From positions 61,598,478 through 61,662,477 of the forward strand of contig CM046454.1 in NCBI GenBank assembly GCA_025506515.1: a stretch of 64,000 bases of DNA, written 5' to 3'. The notes beneath the pieces were generated by a model. The model was not told where the DNA came from and did no database searches. It saw only the letters and a list, made by a program, of their open reading frames with translations. Positions 24,514-36,346 of the stretch are shown in pieces. The DNA comes from Flaveria trinervia (Eukaryota > Streptophyta > Magnoliopsida > Asterales > Asteraceae). Within the stretch, counting starts at the first letter, position 1; every line of letters begins with the position of its first letter. The translations under genes and the position numbers were made by a program.

Positions 24514-27500
24514 TTATTCATACAATCCTTCATGCTCCCATATGTTTACCAAGAATCCAACCATTTCCTGAAGGCCGATTTGCCAAAGTTAAGGGCAATG
24601 ATGGCAAGTAGAAAATAAAGGTGGTGATTTCGACCCATTTACCTATGAATGGGTCGATTCAAGTTATGTTTCGTCTCATGTTGGTCAAATAGGTAAAATA
24701 AAGATGTTAGCTAAATTACGAAACATGTGAGATGTTGGATGGTCTTCCAAATCGTTATATTTAAAAATTTTGATCTTATAAAATTAGCTTAAAGACAATT
24801 ATTATGGACAAAGGGTGTTTCAATTTTCAAGTCAACCCAACCTGACGCGTACCAATATTATACATTTTGACCTATTACCAACTCAATGAATCTGCCGGTT
24901 TGCCACCTCTGGTAAAAAATCTTAAGAGAGAATGGAAAGAGCGACTTACTGAAAGAGGAATTGAATGAGGAAACTTTTCTGCGGTACCAAGCAAGCTTTC
25001 ATATGTAGTGTTCCTTCAACAAAACAATAGATTAAACATGATGGAATTACTATGATATACTTACATTTTGTATGTAACAAAATTTCACCTTTTGGCGCAA
25101 TTAACTGCTCCATCATATGGTGAAGATCCCAGAATATTCACCATTATTGGATATTTGACTAATAGTAAGACATTAACTTTTATCAAACTATATGTGTAGT
25201 TAAACATTTCCCCATAATCCCTCACTTTCCACAAAGGTTTAGTGTCTTTTTGTTTTTTCACAAGATAGATGGTTTGCCACAAACAAAAGTAAATCTAACT
25301 TTTAAAAATCATTCATATAGAATGCCATGTGTAAAGATTCAACAATTCAATAGTGAACTAAGAGAAGCAATCAAAAAAACTCTCACCCTCCCTTGATTTA
25401 TAGATTTTCAAACAAATCTTGTAAAAACACAGAAAGTAAAGTACATGAATGATAGAAATCTTAGAACCTTAAAATGTGTTTTTGAGGTTTTGCACTGTTC
25501 TCTGACTTCTTATGGTCAACCCACTGTAGCCTCGATTGATTCCATTGAAGCAGGCCTGCACTCAACAAATGCATGCAAAACTAAGAACAGGAATGCCACA
25601 TTAAAATAAAATGATAAAAAGATGGTTGGCGTGAAAAATTCAACTCTCAAAGATATGCTTTGACATTTCTGGTCAAACAGGCTCATTTCCAACATGAAAT
25701 TCTTATGAACTCAATAGATTTGAGAGAAACGAATATACATCTTACTCATCATGCATAACAGAGTTAGCATTATATTGGCATTGAATTTGTTACATGATCC
25801 ACAGCAACATTTAATTTAGAAATGCTAGGTTTGACCATCACGGGGCACTTTTTCTATGAACAGGAGTATGAAGTACGATGGAAAATGTTCTAAAAATCTA
25901 CTTGAGATTTCCTCAACACTAGAAAACTTAAAAAGATTTTTGGGGTAACTTGACACGATAGTAACCAAATTTCTGCAGCATCCTATCAAAGTCATTCAAA
26001 GTTTTTGCGTCCCTCTAAAGTCACTCAACTTTGATTGGGTGTTCGATGTTCCAATCTTGTATAATTTGTAAATGTTAAACAATATTTAATATTAAGTGAA
26101 GCAAATAAATTATAAATGAATTCTTATTACCTTTTTTTTCTAATTTGACTTAATTGAACAATTATGAAACTTTGATTATTATTTAGTGAAATATTTTTCT
26201 TATAATTCAAGTTAATTTAAAAAAAAATACTAAATAGTAACCAAGATTCATATATGCTTCGTTTGACTAACTTAATTTTAAAATATTCTAACATTTATAA
26301 AAGTTATACAAAACTGGAACACCTAATAAAAGTTGAGGGACTTTAGTAGAAAACTTGGTTGCTATAGGGTGAAGTTTCCCCTTATTGTCAATAGCGCTAA
26401 AAACATTTAAAATAAAGGTGGGAGTTTTAAACCATTTATATGAAAACAGGTTAATTAGGTTGCATATACGTTTGATAAAAATAGGTCATACAAAAAATGT
26501 AGCTCCAACTGAAACAACTCAATGTAATTATATTCAAATACTTACAACACCCTAAAATATCTAAGGTAATATTATTATTTTAATAATTTGTGTCGAACCA
26601 GACCCAGTTTTACCTACAAATATAAATTCCACGTGTTGACCCCAACCCATCTCGGACCATTACTCAACCAGCCTGACCGCATAATCTCTAGCTTATAACA
26701 TTAGCTTTTGAAAATGATAAGGAGTTGGATAAATGTAAAAGCTTGCCATGGTTTACAAAGTCTTGCTGGATGTTGGTGCTGCCACCACCGCTACCACCAA
26801 CGCAACTGGTAGATGATATGCTTTTCTGTGACTGAATTGCAGCAAGATCTAAATCACATGTGGTTGTGCTCCAAAAATCATCTGACAGACTAGATTTTGT
26901 CACTGCTCGGCCTTGAATTCTAAGCCCCTTTGATGGTTCATCAACAGCAATAACCGGCATCGATTTGGAACAGCAGCCAAAGCAACCACTGCTCTGTTAC
27001 AAACATGTGCTCTTAGAACTAATCAAAGTATAGGAGACAGTTTTGACCCATGTATAGGTACATGAGTCGATTTCATTGTACTTATTTCAAATGAGTCAAA
27101 TGGGTAAGACTTATTGATTTAAATAAAATGGAAGCTGGTCAAATGAGTTAAAGAGATCAACACTCACCCAAACTATAATTACATAATTATTTTACACTAC
27201 ACACACGCACAGGCACACGCACAGGCACACACACAAACACACACATGTATATAGGAGAAACTTCATCTTAGAACAAAAAAAATCTGAAGAAATATTTAAA
27301 TGTGAATAGACTTACGTCAATCTTCAACTTTTATCAGATAACTATTCTTTTGATCTCATGTTTTTTTGTGGTTCTATGTTCTAAAATGAACTTGCTCCTA
27401 TATAAACTTTATAACACATACTTGTAATCATATTTAGCACATTAATTATTTATAAGATTAGAAAAGTGAAAGACAATTATATGATTGTGGGTCAACATAA

Positions 27501-30500
27501 GCAGTTTTGACCAGCATTACATGTTAAATATTTTGACATTACTCAACCACCCTACGCCGCTCATTTTGGCATTTTGCCACTTCCAAAGTTAAATAAATAA
27601 CAAATTATTAATATGTGTATACTCTAGACTAACCTCCAAAGTTAAATAAATAATAAATTATTAATATGTGTATACTCTAGACTAACCTCCAAAGTTAAAT
27701 AAATAATAAATTATAAAAATATTTTAACTCTAGACTAAAACTTGATCTACAAGGAGATCAGGTAATGGATTATGAAATTAGAATTCATTTCTCAATGCAT
27801 ATTATGTTCACTACATACCCCTTGGCAGTCCACTACATGGTGATAAATGATAATAAACTACATGAAATTCTATGATAACTTTATATTCTTCCGCCTCAAG
27901 CTAAATGTAGACAAATAACAAAAACCTAAATCTAGTAAGAAGCAAATAAGGTTCATGATTAAAGCATTATGCTGGAGTTATATTCTTCATTGACGCCTTT
28001 GTTTGATCTTTCTCTTCAGCTTCTTTTTAACTCTACTTCATCTTTGTTATTCTTCTTTCACATATTTGTGCTGCAAATTTTACTTTCTTTTCTATGCTTC
28101 ACGATCGGCCCTGATTTCTAATCTTGAGTTGTAGTTTTGTGTGGTTCTCATTCCATTTTTTACTCTTAGGCTTCATCACAGACCAGAGCCGTATACGTTC
28201 ACACTCACCAACGGATGTTCAACCCACGCCAGCTCAAGGACCATGCATTACTCATACGCAAAGGAAAAGTAAGGCTTGACCCTTCAGTATCATTCAGGAT
28301 GCCTCCCAAGTAGCTGCCTACAACTGCAACGGTATAGCTATTGATGTAGATGGAGCTCCCGAGCCAAGACATTGTTTTTAAGTAGATCACTTCGTGAAAT
28401 TTGATGGATACCCTACACACCTCACCGACCCTAAAATCTTTTATGGTCGGCTCTCTACCAACAATAGCGTCGGCTCTCTACCAACAATAGCAGGCGTCAG
28501 GGCAGATGCGACGACCAATGGATGTGATTCAGCATCAGGTTCAAATGAGGTACCGTGTGTCGAGGGTTGCATGTGAAGAAATGGTGGCACTAAAGGGAAG
28601 AGTATTCTTTTCCAAGTAGGTAGGTTATCATCTATATTTCCATTTTATCTAGTAGAAACAACAAGTGATAATACTAGCGTCGATTTTCCATGTACCGTTT
28701 ATCTCATTTGAGACATAAAATAACTGCACCTATGTTAAGATGGTGTATTCACATTGAGGTACAAGAATACAAGACTATTTTAGTTATTTTATGAAACTAT
28801 TAAGGTTTGTAATGCATAACATTGTATGAAACTAGTTCAATTTGTAACCAATAACATTATATGAATCTATTTGGGTTGTAATCCTAACATTGTATAAAAT
28901 TGTTTGGGTTGCAAACTATGACATATGAAACTAATTGGATTAGAACATGTGATAGTTTAGCTGTCTATGTTATTATATATATTGCTATACATCTAATGCG
29001 ATTGAACTTTTACCTATTGATGCTTGTGTTATATTTATTAAACAAATATAGAATACGTCGAAAAAAGGAATTCAACGCAATGAAGCCAAAAAGAGGAATA
29101 CTCAAAATCTTGAGGTTATTGGCGAACAACGGAAAATATAACAACTAGGATTGAAAATTAACCGGAGGTTGACAGTGATGGGATGCCCAATGCAAAGGTA
29201 GAATCCTCCACACACAGTGGCCCTTCTACAGGGAAACCCCCCAAGGAGGTCTGCGGACAGCTACGGCATGTATTCTTGATGATGCTATGGACTCGTGCTT
29301 AGCAGGGCACAGTTCAGGGTATGTTAAATGGCTAAATTTCACGCTCTTGTTGTGTAACTTACACCTGGGTGGCTGGGTGCAAGGATTGATTGTGAACAAT
29401 TGTATACATCACATTGTGTCATTACTATTGCTTGATTATATGTTATTGAGTCTAAAACTCACAAACATTTGGTTAACGTTTGTTTTTTAGCAGCATTTCA
29501 AGAAACTAATGGTTATGATGAATGTGAAGAACAAGAGGTTGAAGCTAGGATGCCTTAGGGGGAGACTTTTAGAACACTTGGATGCCTTATCTTGAACAAT
29601 TAGATTTTTTGCCTCGTGAATTTAGTTTAGACAATTGATCGTTGTGATTCTTTTGGGAAGTTACTTCTTAGTTGACTTTTATAATAATAGCCTTCTAAAC
29701 GACTTAATTTATGTATGTTTGTATGGACCTATCATTTTTCACATATGAAGGTAGTTGTTTTAAATTCCATTGTTTTTTTTGCTTGGTATTGATGGTTTGA
29801 TATGTGGCATGTTGGATTTTATATTGATTAAAAAGTAGTATAATCCACTTGGAACACCTATTGGCTATTGCTATCATTACTAGTAACAACAATCTAAAAG
29901 AGTTTGAGCTTTGTACACCTTTCTAAATTTAACCTCAAGTTGATCATACTTCAACCACGACACCCACTTCTTGAGCGGTAGTTGGGTCGAAGAGGGATGC
30001 ATGTGTGATTTTTACTTTTGAATGGTAAGATGGACATCATTAATATCTATATGTATAAATGATATGAATTTGTTACCACTATACTACCCAAATTATTTTA
30101 ACCGGTATACCTCATATTGTTATTACATTAAGTGAGTTGATCAGCTTGTAATGTTATAATTCATGAAGAGCAAATGATGAAAAACATTGACCCAAAAGCA
30201 TGACCAGCCAGTGAAGAATGATTAGATCATGAAGTCTAGACTCTAGAGCAATGTTTTCCTCGATATACAATACTACACATGTATGTAGACAAATCTACAT
30301 CAATGAGTACCATACATATATGTGTGCAAAGGATGGATATGGTACAAACTCCATGCTATTTAAAACCTGTATGAATTGATCTAGACCATTGATTAATTAT
30401 ATGCAGGGCTAGGATGAATGACAACTTATTAATCCACATTAGCACATTAGTTAATATCTAAAAAGCTTGTTTGTGATTTGTTATTTGTGCTCATTAGATC

Positions 30501-31292
30501 AGTTCAACTTTCCATATAAATCGACACTTACTAATTCTACTTCTAGTCTTCTAGATAAGTTTTATTTTTGACTTTTTCAAATAAATACTAATTGCACTTA
30601 CTTTTTAAACTTAAATAACTTTTATATACTTTGTTTTTTTTAATTACACCATATCTTTGATATGGGTATAATATTGTTATATTAAAAAATATATTGACAT
30701 TTTTTAAAAAAGTTTACATAGGTCTACGTTTAGACAATGCTACTAACATACCTTACAAAGCGCTACTAACATACATTACAGTGCTATTATACATAGTACC
30801 ACTAAAATGTTGCTACTATACATAGTGCATCGTGTATAATAACATGCTACTTGAGACAGTGCTATTTTTTACAGTTTTACTATCACAAGAATAAAGTGCT
30901 TGGTTTTAAAAAGTGCGTCTGAGGTCTTTGGGCTTTCGGTGACTTAAGGCGCACCTACATACCAAAGGCGTGCGCTTTGGTGCCTTAAGCTCGCTTGTCT
31001 CGCCTAAGAGCTTCTCTTGAAGAGTCTATATTAGTTTCAATATCATTACACACATCTTGAAGAATTTGGGATAACATTGTTATGTTTTGAGGTTTAATTT
31101 TCTACATATCATTATTCACGTTAACCCTACCAATATGCACTAGAATTTCTATCCTTAACACAAACTTTAAACTTCAATCATCAAAACAATGAAAGACTCA
31201 TATCAATTTCAATGTTCATTAACCCATTTCAAAAGCCAACACAAAAACATAAACTAAGAAAAGGGGAAACAAGAATCGAGTACTTACCCCAT
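24514..31292 (-). CDS. Gag1-like clamp domain (DUF4050) protein
   Basis: Five coding exons on the minus strand: 31292-31288 (ATGGG only), 26991-26747, 25555-25468, 25013-24950 and 24567-24514; all phases agree and there is no frameshift. About 150 residues. The N-terminus MGSGCFGCCSKS fits N-myristoylation at Gly2 and S-acylation at nearby Cys, so membrane anchoring is inferred. Then VDEPSKGLRIQGR and SSLSDDFWST (conserved in this plant family), a Ser/Gly-rich linker, FVNHGLLQWNQSRLQWV, TTYESLLGT, and the C-terminus EMVGFLVNIWEHEGLYE. The ordered blocks match plant proteins with the PF13259-type domain, whose function is not established. The intron after 26747 uses a GC donor (CATG|GCAAGC). 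The first intron is about 4.3 kb and holds repeats; the second holds a MITE. The 5-nt first coding exon is inferred from phase and the motif it completes. Upstream, 31293-31550 is probable 5' UTR. Confidence 0.82.
24617..24915. mobile_element. hAT-like MITE candidate (intron of Gag1-like gene)
   Basis: The left end AAAGGTGGTGATTTCGACCC and the reverse complement of the right end ACCAGAGGTGGCAAACCGGC share AGGTGG. The interior has GGGTCGA, TTGGTCAAAT and TCAACCC words typical of small plant hAT elements. Similar words recur at 26410-26680 and 27035-27590, so several relatives may sit in these introns. Ends are approximate. Confidence 0.35.
25942..26381. mobile_element. MITE with GGGG-terminated inverted repeats in intron 2
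   Basis: The left end GGGGTAACTTGACACGATAG and the reverse complement of the right end GGGGAAACTTCACCCTATAG align and stay similar for about 110 bases (AACCAA, AAAGTC, CTCAACTTT, GGTGTTC, TTGTATAA). It lies wholly inside the second intron of the Gag1-like gene. No clear target duplication. Confidence 0.65.
27198..27246. repeat. CA-rich microsatellite
   Basis: Interrupted (CA)n with GCACAGG variants. Confidence 0.85.
27583..27735. repeat. 53-bp tandem triplication
   Basis: A unit starting CCAAAGTTAAATAAATAA begins at 27583, 27636 and 27689 (period 53). The first two copies are nearly identical and the third is decayed at its end. It lies in the first intron of the Gag1-like gene. Confidence 0.93.
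27736..30896. other. large intron 1 of the Gag1-like gene
   Basis: No coding exon recognised. It holds a 23-bp duplication (CGGCTCTCTACCAACAATAG at 28448 and 28471), a degenerate tandem array at 28794-28935, and a patch at 29090-29600 of higher GC that may be a transposon remnant I cannot classify. Short open frames here (28205, 28394, 28900, 29287, 29704) have no family features. Confidence 0.4.
28794..28935. repeat. degenerate tandem repeat, about 35-bp unit
   Basis: Four to five diverged copies, each of the form GAAACTA..TTTGTAAYN..AACATTGTAT. This looks like the sub-terminal repeats of some DNA transposons, but no ends were found. Confidence 0.6.
30897..31020. repeat. GCGC-rich foldback repeat fragment
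   Basis: TTTTAAAAAGTGCGTCTGAG is followed by overlapping palindromic words (AAGGCGCACC, AAAGGCGTGCGCTTT, GGTGCCTTAAG). It resembles the common plant foldback family with AAAAAGCGCGCC ends; the right end is missing. Confidence 0.45.
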
Positions 31293-31560
31293 GCAATCAA
31301 CTGAACGATTGACCCAACAACTAAAACAATTCCGCAAAATCATCCTCCAAATCCTCAGAAACACAACCCAGATCGCAAAATCGAAACACCCATTCCGCAA
31401 AACCAGTGAAGCTCCAAGATTGTCTGAAAAAATGAGCAAAATGTGAGATCAAATGCATATATACATACCTGTATACATGTATATGATACCTGTTGATACA
31501 CACAATGGTGAGATGGTGTTAATGGGTGAGATCAGTGAGTGAGAACGGTGATAATTTGAT
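31293..31560 (-). promoter_or_regulatory. probable 5' UTR/promoter of the Gag1-like gene
   Basis: GC-richer stretch immediately upstream of the inferred ATG (31292), reading toward GTTGATTGC-ATG. A short open frame overlaps (31503-31321, minus) and is in a different frame. The transcription start is not determined. Confidence 0.45.
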
Positions 31561-33009
31561 GGAATTGGGGATTTGATAATGGAGGAGTGACAGCCTCAAG
31601 ACACATTTTTGGGTTTTTTTAGCAAAATCTACTGTCGTTTTCGTTTTACTATTTAGGGGAAAATAATGCAATAAGGATTTATTGGTTTTTAGTTGTATTT
31701 TCATTTATTACACCATTTCCGCATTTAATATTTCTAATATATGTTGTAATTAAAGAAAAAGTTAATTATATTTTTTAATCTATATGATTTGATAGTTATA
31801 AACTTATAATGTTTTTCATTTAATATTTTAAAAACGTTTAGTTTGACTACTATGATTTAAAATTTATCACAATTAAATTCAAACTTTAACTTCATCCAAT
31901 GTCTTTGTTAAGTTTTTATAAAAACCAAAATACCTTTGAATAAAAACTATTATTATCCTACATACTAGAAAATGGTAGAAAAAAAACTTTAGATTTTAAT
32001 GTTCAATATTTAAATTATTTTCTATAATTTGACAATATGATGTGAATAAGAATGAGATTTATTTAATATATATTTAAAAATAGTTTGAGTAACAAAGTGT
32101 TTAACAAGTGTGGTGAGAGTTTGTATTTATTAATAAATATGAAAAAGGTATTAAAAAAGGTTTCGCTCAATTGGCTGTCGATGGGTGATCGACCATGATG
32201 GTTTGCTTTTGGTTCTTGAACATTACAATTTGTTCTAACCATACACTTCGGTTATTCTTGTTTAAAAACACTTACTTTTAACTTTATAAAAAGTTTCTTT
32301 TGATTCTTAAGAGGTTTAGAAAATTAAACACAATAATGGTAATATTTACTTTTTTTCAAAAAGCATGATATTATTTATATCTACTTTTAATATGTGTGAG
32401 GCTTCAAGATAAAAACATATTGAAATATCTTATTTTATGAAAGATTCCACCAATTATCTATTTCTATTAATACCTTTGGTTGGTTGTTTTTTTATCTTTT
32501 TATCTTTTTATCTTTTGTTTGTTTGTGTTTTTATATGGTTTGTTTTTTGGTGTGGGTTTGATGGTTTGTTTTTATATGGTTTGTTTTGTGGATTTTTGGT
32601 GTCTAGACTCGTGTCTTTAATGTGTCGAATATATTCGTTTATAGGGTTCGTTGGTATTGTCTTTCTCCTGGTTTTCGCTTTCTTTCTTTCATTATTAATA
32701 CCCCGACGAGTCTCGCTATTAAGGTTTGAGTTCTCCTTTTGTTTGCTCTTTTCGGGAATTTGATTTTAGTCGGTTTTCTATTTTAGATTGTGTCATCTTT
32801 TCGCGGCTTTGTTTTTCGTCTGATTTGTGTATGGTGTTGGGCTTTGATTTAGTTTTAAGGTTCTGCATGTTTTGATCTGTTATGGATTTTGAGTTTTGGT
32901 GTGTTTTAATTTGTCTATTTTGCTGATTTTGTGGTTTTAAACCTTGATTTTGATTTTGATTTTGGTTTTGGTTTTGGTTTAGGGTTACACTGAAACTCGC
33001 ATAGGCGCG
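31561..33009. other. intergenic DNA left of the retrotransposon nest
   Basis: No gene supported. It is T-rich on the plus strand; 32437-32763 is a low-complexity open frame. Near 32940-32980 there is a GATTTTG/GGTTTT hexamer tract. This flank resumes at 62467 after element A, sharing the GCAAC duplicate. Confidence 0.5.
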
Positions 33010-33014
33010 GCAAC

Positions 33015-34127
33015 TGTAACACCCTGTTATTCTTTTAAAGACATGAAAGAAAAGAAAGAACAAAAGTGAAGAAAAATAAAGAAAAGCTATAAAACCCAAG
33101 TTATGGGGTTTAAATATGTCAAAAGGACAAAATGTTTGAAAAAGTTGGTGTAAAATGTGGTATGACTGCCTATGTTGTCACACAACACCTTTTTCATTCG
33201 GATATTTTTAGAGAGAAAGAAAGAAGAGCATAAAACTTTTGGGTGTTTGAAGAACAAGAAGAAGAGATTGAATTCAAAGTAAGAATTTATGGTTTTATGG
33301 TGTTCTTAACTAGCATTAGCCTCGGTTGTATGCTTATATGTGTTTGTGTGTTCGGGTGTGTGTGTGTGTGTGTGTTTTGGTGGGTTTTTAGGTGGTAGAA
33401 CTCAATTTGCAAACGGGTTTTGAAGAAGTCATAACCAAGAGCTGCTAAGGTGAGTTCTAGAACCCCCTTTTTACTTGTTTTAAACCAATTTGGGGCTGAA
33501 AATGCATGTATGAACCTTTTATAAAAAGTGGGTTTTCACCCAATTATATATGTGTATGTGTTACAGGTAGGATTTGATTTGGGTATGTTTATGGTTATGA
33601 TGATGCTATGAATGTGTTCTTAAGGCTTAGAATGTATGATTTAAGCTTAGAACAAGTTATATGATGATTGGGGACTGAATTATGTTATTTAAGTATGATT
33701 TAGACTATCCATGCGCCTAAATAGTGGCCCATGCGCCCAACGGTATAAACTGCCTAAGTGTCCCCATGCGCCTAAAGTTCATGCGCCCAAATAGTGTTCA
33801 TACACCTAGAATTAGGCTGAATTTGACTAAGTGTCCAGACGCCTAGAAAGCCCATGTGCCTAGGCATTCATGCGCCTGCATAGTGACCATGCGCCTGCAT
33901 AGTGACCATGCGCCTAGAATTTGCCCAAAATGATTAAGTGTTGCCCATGCGCCTCAATAGTGCCCATGCGCGTGAAAGTTCCCCATGCGCCTGAATAGTT
34001 CCCATGCTCCTGAATAGTGCCCATGCGCCTAAGACTTGGAATATTTTTCTAAATTTTGGGGAAAATGACAAGTGTAGGCTTTGACTTGGGAGGTTCCCAG
34101 GGGATATGTAAGTTGACTTTTTGAAGT
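33015..34127 (+). repeat. Element A 5' LTR, first part
   Basis: Begins TGTAACACCC at 33015 and aligns with the 3' LTR from 59996 onward, including the TATAAAACCCAAGTT promoter-like stretch. It stops at GAAGT (34123-34127), the target duplication of element B, and resumes at 54029. Confidence 0.95.
33709..34035. repeat. CATGCGCC minisatellite in the element A LTR
   Basis: Roughly twelve irregular copies of a 20-25 base unit around CCCATGCGCCTGAATAGTG, with many CATGCGCC cores. The same array is found shorter in the 3' LTR (60683-61310). No coding frame. Confidence 0.85.
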
Positions 34128-34888
34128 TGACTGGGGTTGAGTAAGAGTGAGATTCTTACTATGAATCGAATATGGTAATCAAGTCAGTGATTGAGTGGTG
34201 GAAACAAACAAGCAAAGAACATTAAATGTAAGAAAAATACTCATAAATGCTTTTGTATTGATATGTGAAAGTTGATGAATTACAGAGAATAGTTACAACA
34301 AAAATTCTCTATCTATCAGCCGTCACTCATGTACGAGGTATCTATTTTATTTATCGGGCAGACAAGATGCCTTTTACAAAATGACTAAACTACCCCTGAC
34401 CTATTACATCAGAACTAGTCTAAGTCTTCATCCGCATCTTTGCTTGTTCATCCGCATTGACAAATGCGGATGAGTTAACTTGATCAGCATTTCTTCACTT
34501 GATCAACCGCATTAGTATGTTGGTCATCCGCATTGGTTAATGCGGATGAACAAATACTTATGCGTATTTGTTCGGTCATCCGCATTTTTCAATGCAGATG
34601 AGCAAAGTCTTGTCCGCATTCACTTTTAGTCTTCAGCATTAGTCAATACGGAAGAGTAAATACGTGTCCGCATCTATTCTTGGTCTTCCGCATTTGTCAA
34701 TGCGGAAGAACAAATACTTGTCCGTATTTGTTTTATGTTTTCCGCATTTGACAAATGCGGGAGACAATACTTTGTTCTTCTTAGCAGATTCTTCATCCTC
34801 ATTTCTTCTTGGACTTGAGGGATTTCAGCAGAGCAATCATCAAATCACCCATTGAGTTGGCATGTATGATCCTTTTAAGGGTCCAACA
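34128..34888 (-). repeat. Element B 3' LTR
   Basis: TGACTGGGG...GGTCCAACA on the plus strand; next to it on the right is the complement of a polypurine tract (minus strand CCTTAGGGGGAGTAT, 34889-34903). It aligns end to end with 53284-54023; in the first 240 bases I count about 12 differences. Confidence 0.96.
34448..34765. repeat. array of six short hairpins in the element B LTR
   Basis: Perfect or near-perfect inverted repeats TCATCCGCATT / AATGCGGATGA (34448-34473, 34524-34549) and CTTCCGCATT / AATGCGGAAG, each with a 3-4 base loop, spaced about 50-75 bases. Conserved in the other LTR (53584-53902) with scattered mutations. Confidence 0.88.
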
Positions 34889-34923
34889 ATACTCCCCCTA
34901 AGGATTATACAACCTAGTTTTCC

Positions 34924-35567
34924 TTAATGTTTGGGAGGTAATTGATGTTGTGAGGATTCTGTTGGGTCTTCTGGGGGTAAAATGAATGCAGCTTTAGTAG
35001 GATCCAGTATAGCTTTGATCATATTCACGAAATCTGTTGCTTCTGACATCCTGTCTTTGCTTAGCACATAAATCTTCATCTTGCTCATGTTGTAGATGGC
35101 TTCCATTGGCAGTTCCTTTAGTGAAATAGGCTCCCAAATAGAAATTGTAGAAAGTCCATCTCTATGAATCAGTAAGCTCCCACCACATCAACCTCAAGTT
35201 TTACAATATTCCCAAGCTGCAATGGTGTTTTCTTCTTCTTTCTTTTGTCTATTTTGGCTCTTATCTGATCATAGGCCAGCTTTAGCAGCTTGATGCACTT
35301 TAGAAAGAAGTGCATATCTAACTCTCCCAAGTTATTATATAATTCCCTGAAGTGTCTAGTGTATATGTAGTGGATGTATGATTCATTAAGCAATCTAACT
35401 TCATATCCACTGAATAATCTGATTTCAACTCCCTTCTTTCCTCCCCATTTCCTTTCAATTACCATCTTATAAGTTTTCTCATCACAGTACACATTTGAGA
35501 TAGGTGTGGAGGAATGAGTACCAGACACCATTTTCCTTTTTAGTGATTCTGTAGGCTTCACCTTCAA
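34924..35567 (-). CDS. Element B post-pol coding, C-terminal part (unknown)
   Basis: Two minus-strand frames, 35567-35169 (132 residues, MKVKPTESLKRK...) and 35106-34924, continue the upstream block after small frameshifts. The first is basic, with HFRELYNNLGELDMHFFLKC followed by a K-rich stretch (KIDKRKKKK). I recognise no domain. The first frame starts where the 36346-35564 frame ends (4-base overlap), so they may originally be one protein or overlapping frames. Confidence 0.5.
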
Positions 35568-36346
35568 CTCAGCATCTTTTTCTTCTTCTCAAGGGGATTG
35601 ACAAATGTTTTATATTTTCTCATGCATATTTTCTTTAATGAATTGAAGTTGTTTGTTCTTCTGAACATCTTAAGTATGTTCTCAAATTCATATCCCCTGA
35701 ACATAGCTGCATGATTGATCAGTTCAAGTTGAGCTAGTTCCTTCAAATCATGAATCTCCAGGGCATTTACAAGAGCTGAGTACTCTGTAAAGAATTGTAC
35801 TAGCCCTGAGATCCTTTCCACCATGAGCATATTCCATGTACAGTCATACTTCCAAGCAATTATCTTTTGATCAACTTTACCCTTGGGAGTAGACACCCCT
35901 CTGATCAGTTCTGCAGTGGTCAATCCTTCTTGCAGTTTCAACTGAGATGGTTCTGCAAACCATTCAGGGTACTTGTGTAGTACAGGAGCCAGTAGTTCTT
36001 GGTCTTTTTGATTCAGCGTCATGTCTTCAGCTGATACTCTATTTCTTGGCTTAGTGCTTGATAATTCTTCTTCTAGCTTCTTAAGTTTTTCTTTCTTCTC
36101 AGTAATCAATTGAAGAGTTGTAGCCCTTAATGAGTTGGTCTTCATGTTCCTAATCCTCCTTTTTGTGAACCCCTGACTTGAGAGATAGTCCTTCATTTCC
36201 TTATCTGACATACTATAAAGATCAGAAAATAATGGTTCATGAGTTGGGGATGATTTCTTTATTGAAGACAACTTGTGTAGTGGAGCCTTTCTTGGCAATG
36301 GTCTTTCATACCCGATTGGTTTCTTCATTGAAGATTCTGTATGCAT
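35564..36346 (-). CDS. Element B post-pol ORF (unknown protein, coiled-coil)
   Basis: Open for 260 residues. The N-terminal third is basic and Ser/Pro-rich; residues about 50-100 include FTKRRIRNMKTNSLRATT and a predicted coiled coil LITEKKEKLKKLEEELSS. The rest has ELLAPVLHKYPEWFAEP, a Trp-containing stretch (AWKYDCTWNMLMVERISG) and KICMRKYKTFVNPLEKKKK. No RT, RNase H, membrane segment or signal peptide is visible. It lies between the lost RT/RNase H region and the 3' LTR, the place where some SIRE/Maximus copia elements carry an extra or env-like ORF. A captured host gene fragment is the alternative. Its first Met is internal to longer coding-like sequence upstream. Confidence 0.6.
   Translation of the reverse strand: MHTESSMKKPIGYERPLPRKAPLHKLSSIKKSSPTHEPLFSDLYSMSDKEMKDYLSSQGFTKRRIRNMKTNSLRATTLQLITEKKEKLKKLEEELSSTKPRNRVSAEDMTLNQKDQELLAPVLHKYPEWFAEPSQLKLQEGLTTAELIRGVSTPKGKVDQKIIAWKYDCTWNMLMVERISGLVQFFTEYSALVNALEIHDLKELAQLELINHAAMFRGYEFENILKMFRRTNNFNSLKKICMRKYKTFVNPLEKKKKMLS

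Noticed and set aside
26688..26960. Taking the 90-residue open frame as the complete gene
   Set aside because: Its tail after FVNHG reads into an intron; downstream exons at 25555, 25013 and 24567 restore the family domain.
32980..32990. Telomere-like TTTAGGG word
   Set aside because: Single copy; no array.
32437..33099. Open frames on both strands left of element A (F/L/V-rich plus; N/Q-rich minus)
   Set aside because: Low-complexity T-rich DNA and a TTTTGG/GATTTTG hexamer tract explain both; the minus one runs into element A.
34448..34765. Regularly spaced palindromes resembling a CRISPR array
   Set aside because: Inside a plant retrotransposon LTR, present in both LTRs, with variable repeats; CRISPR does not apply.
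35564..36346. Calling the post-pol ORF of element B an envelope gene
   Set aside because: No signal peptide, membrane segment or glycoprotein-like Cys pattern; position alone is not enough.
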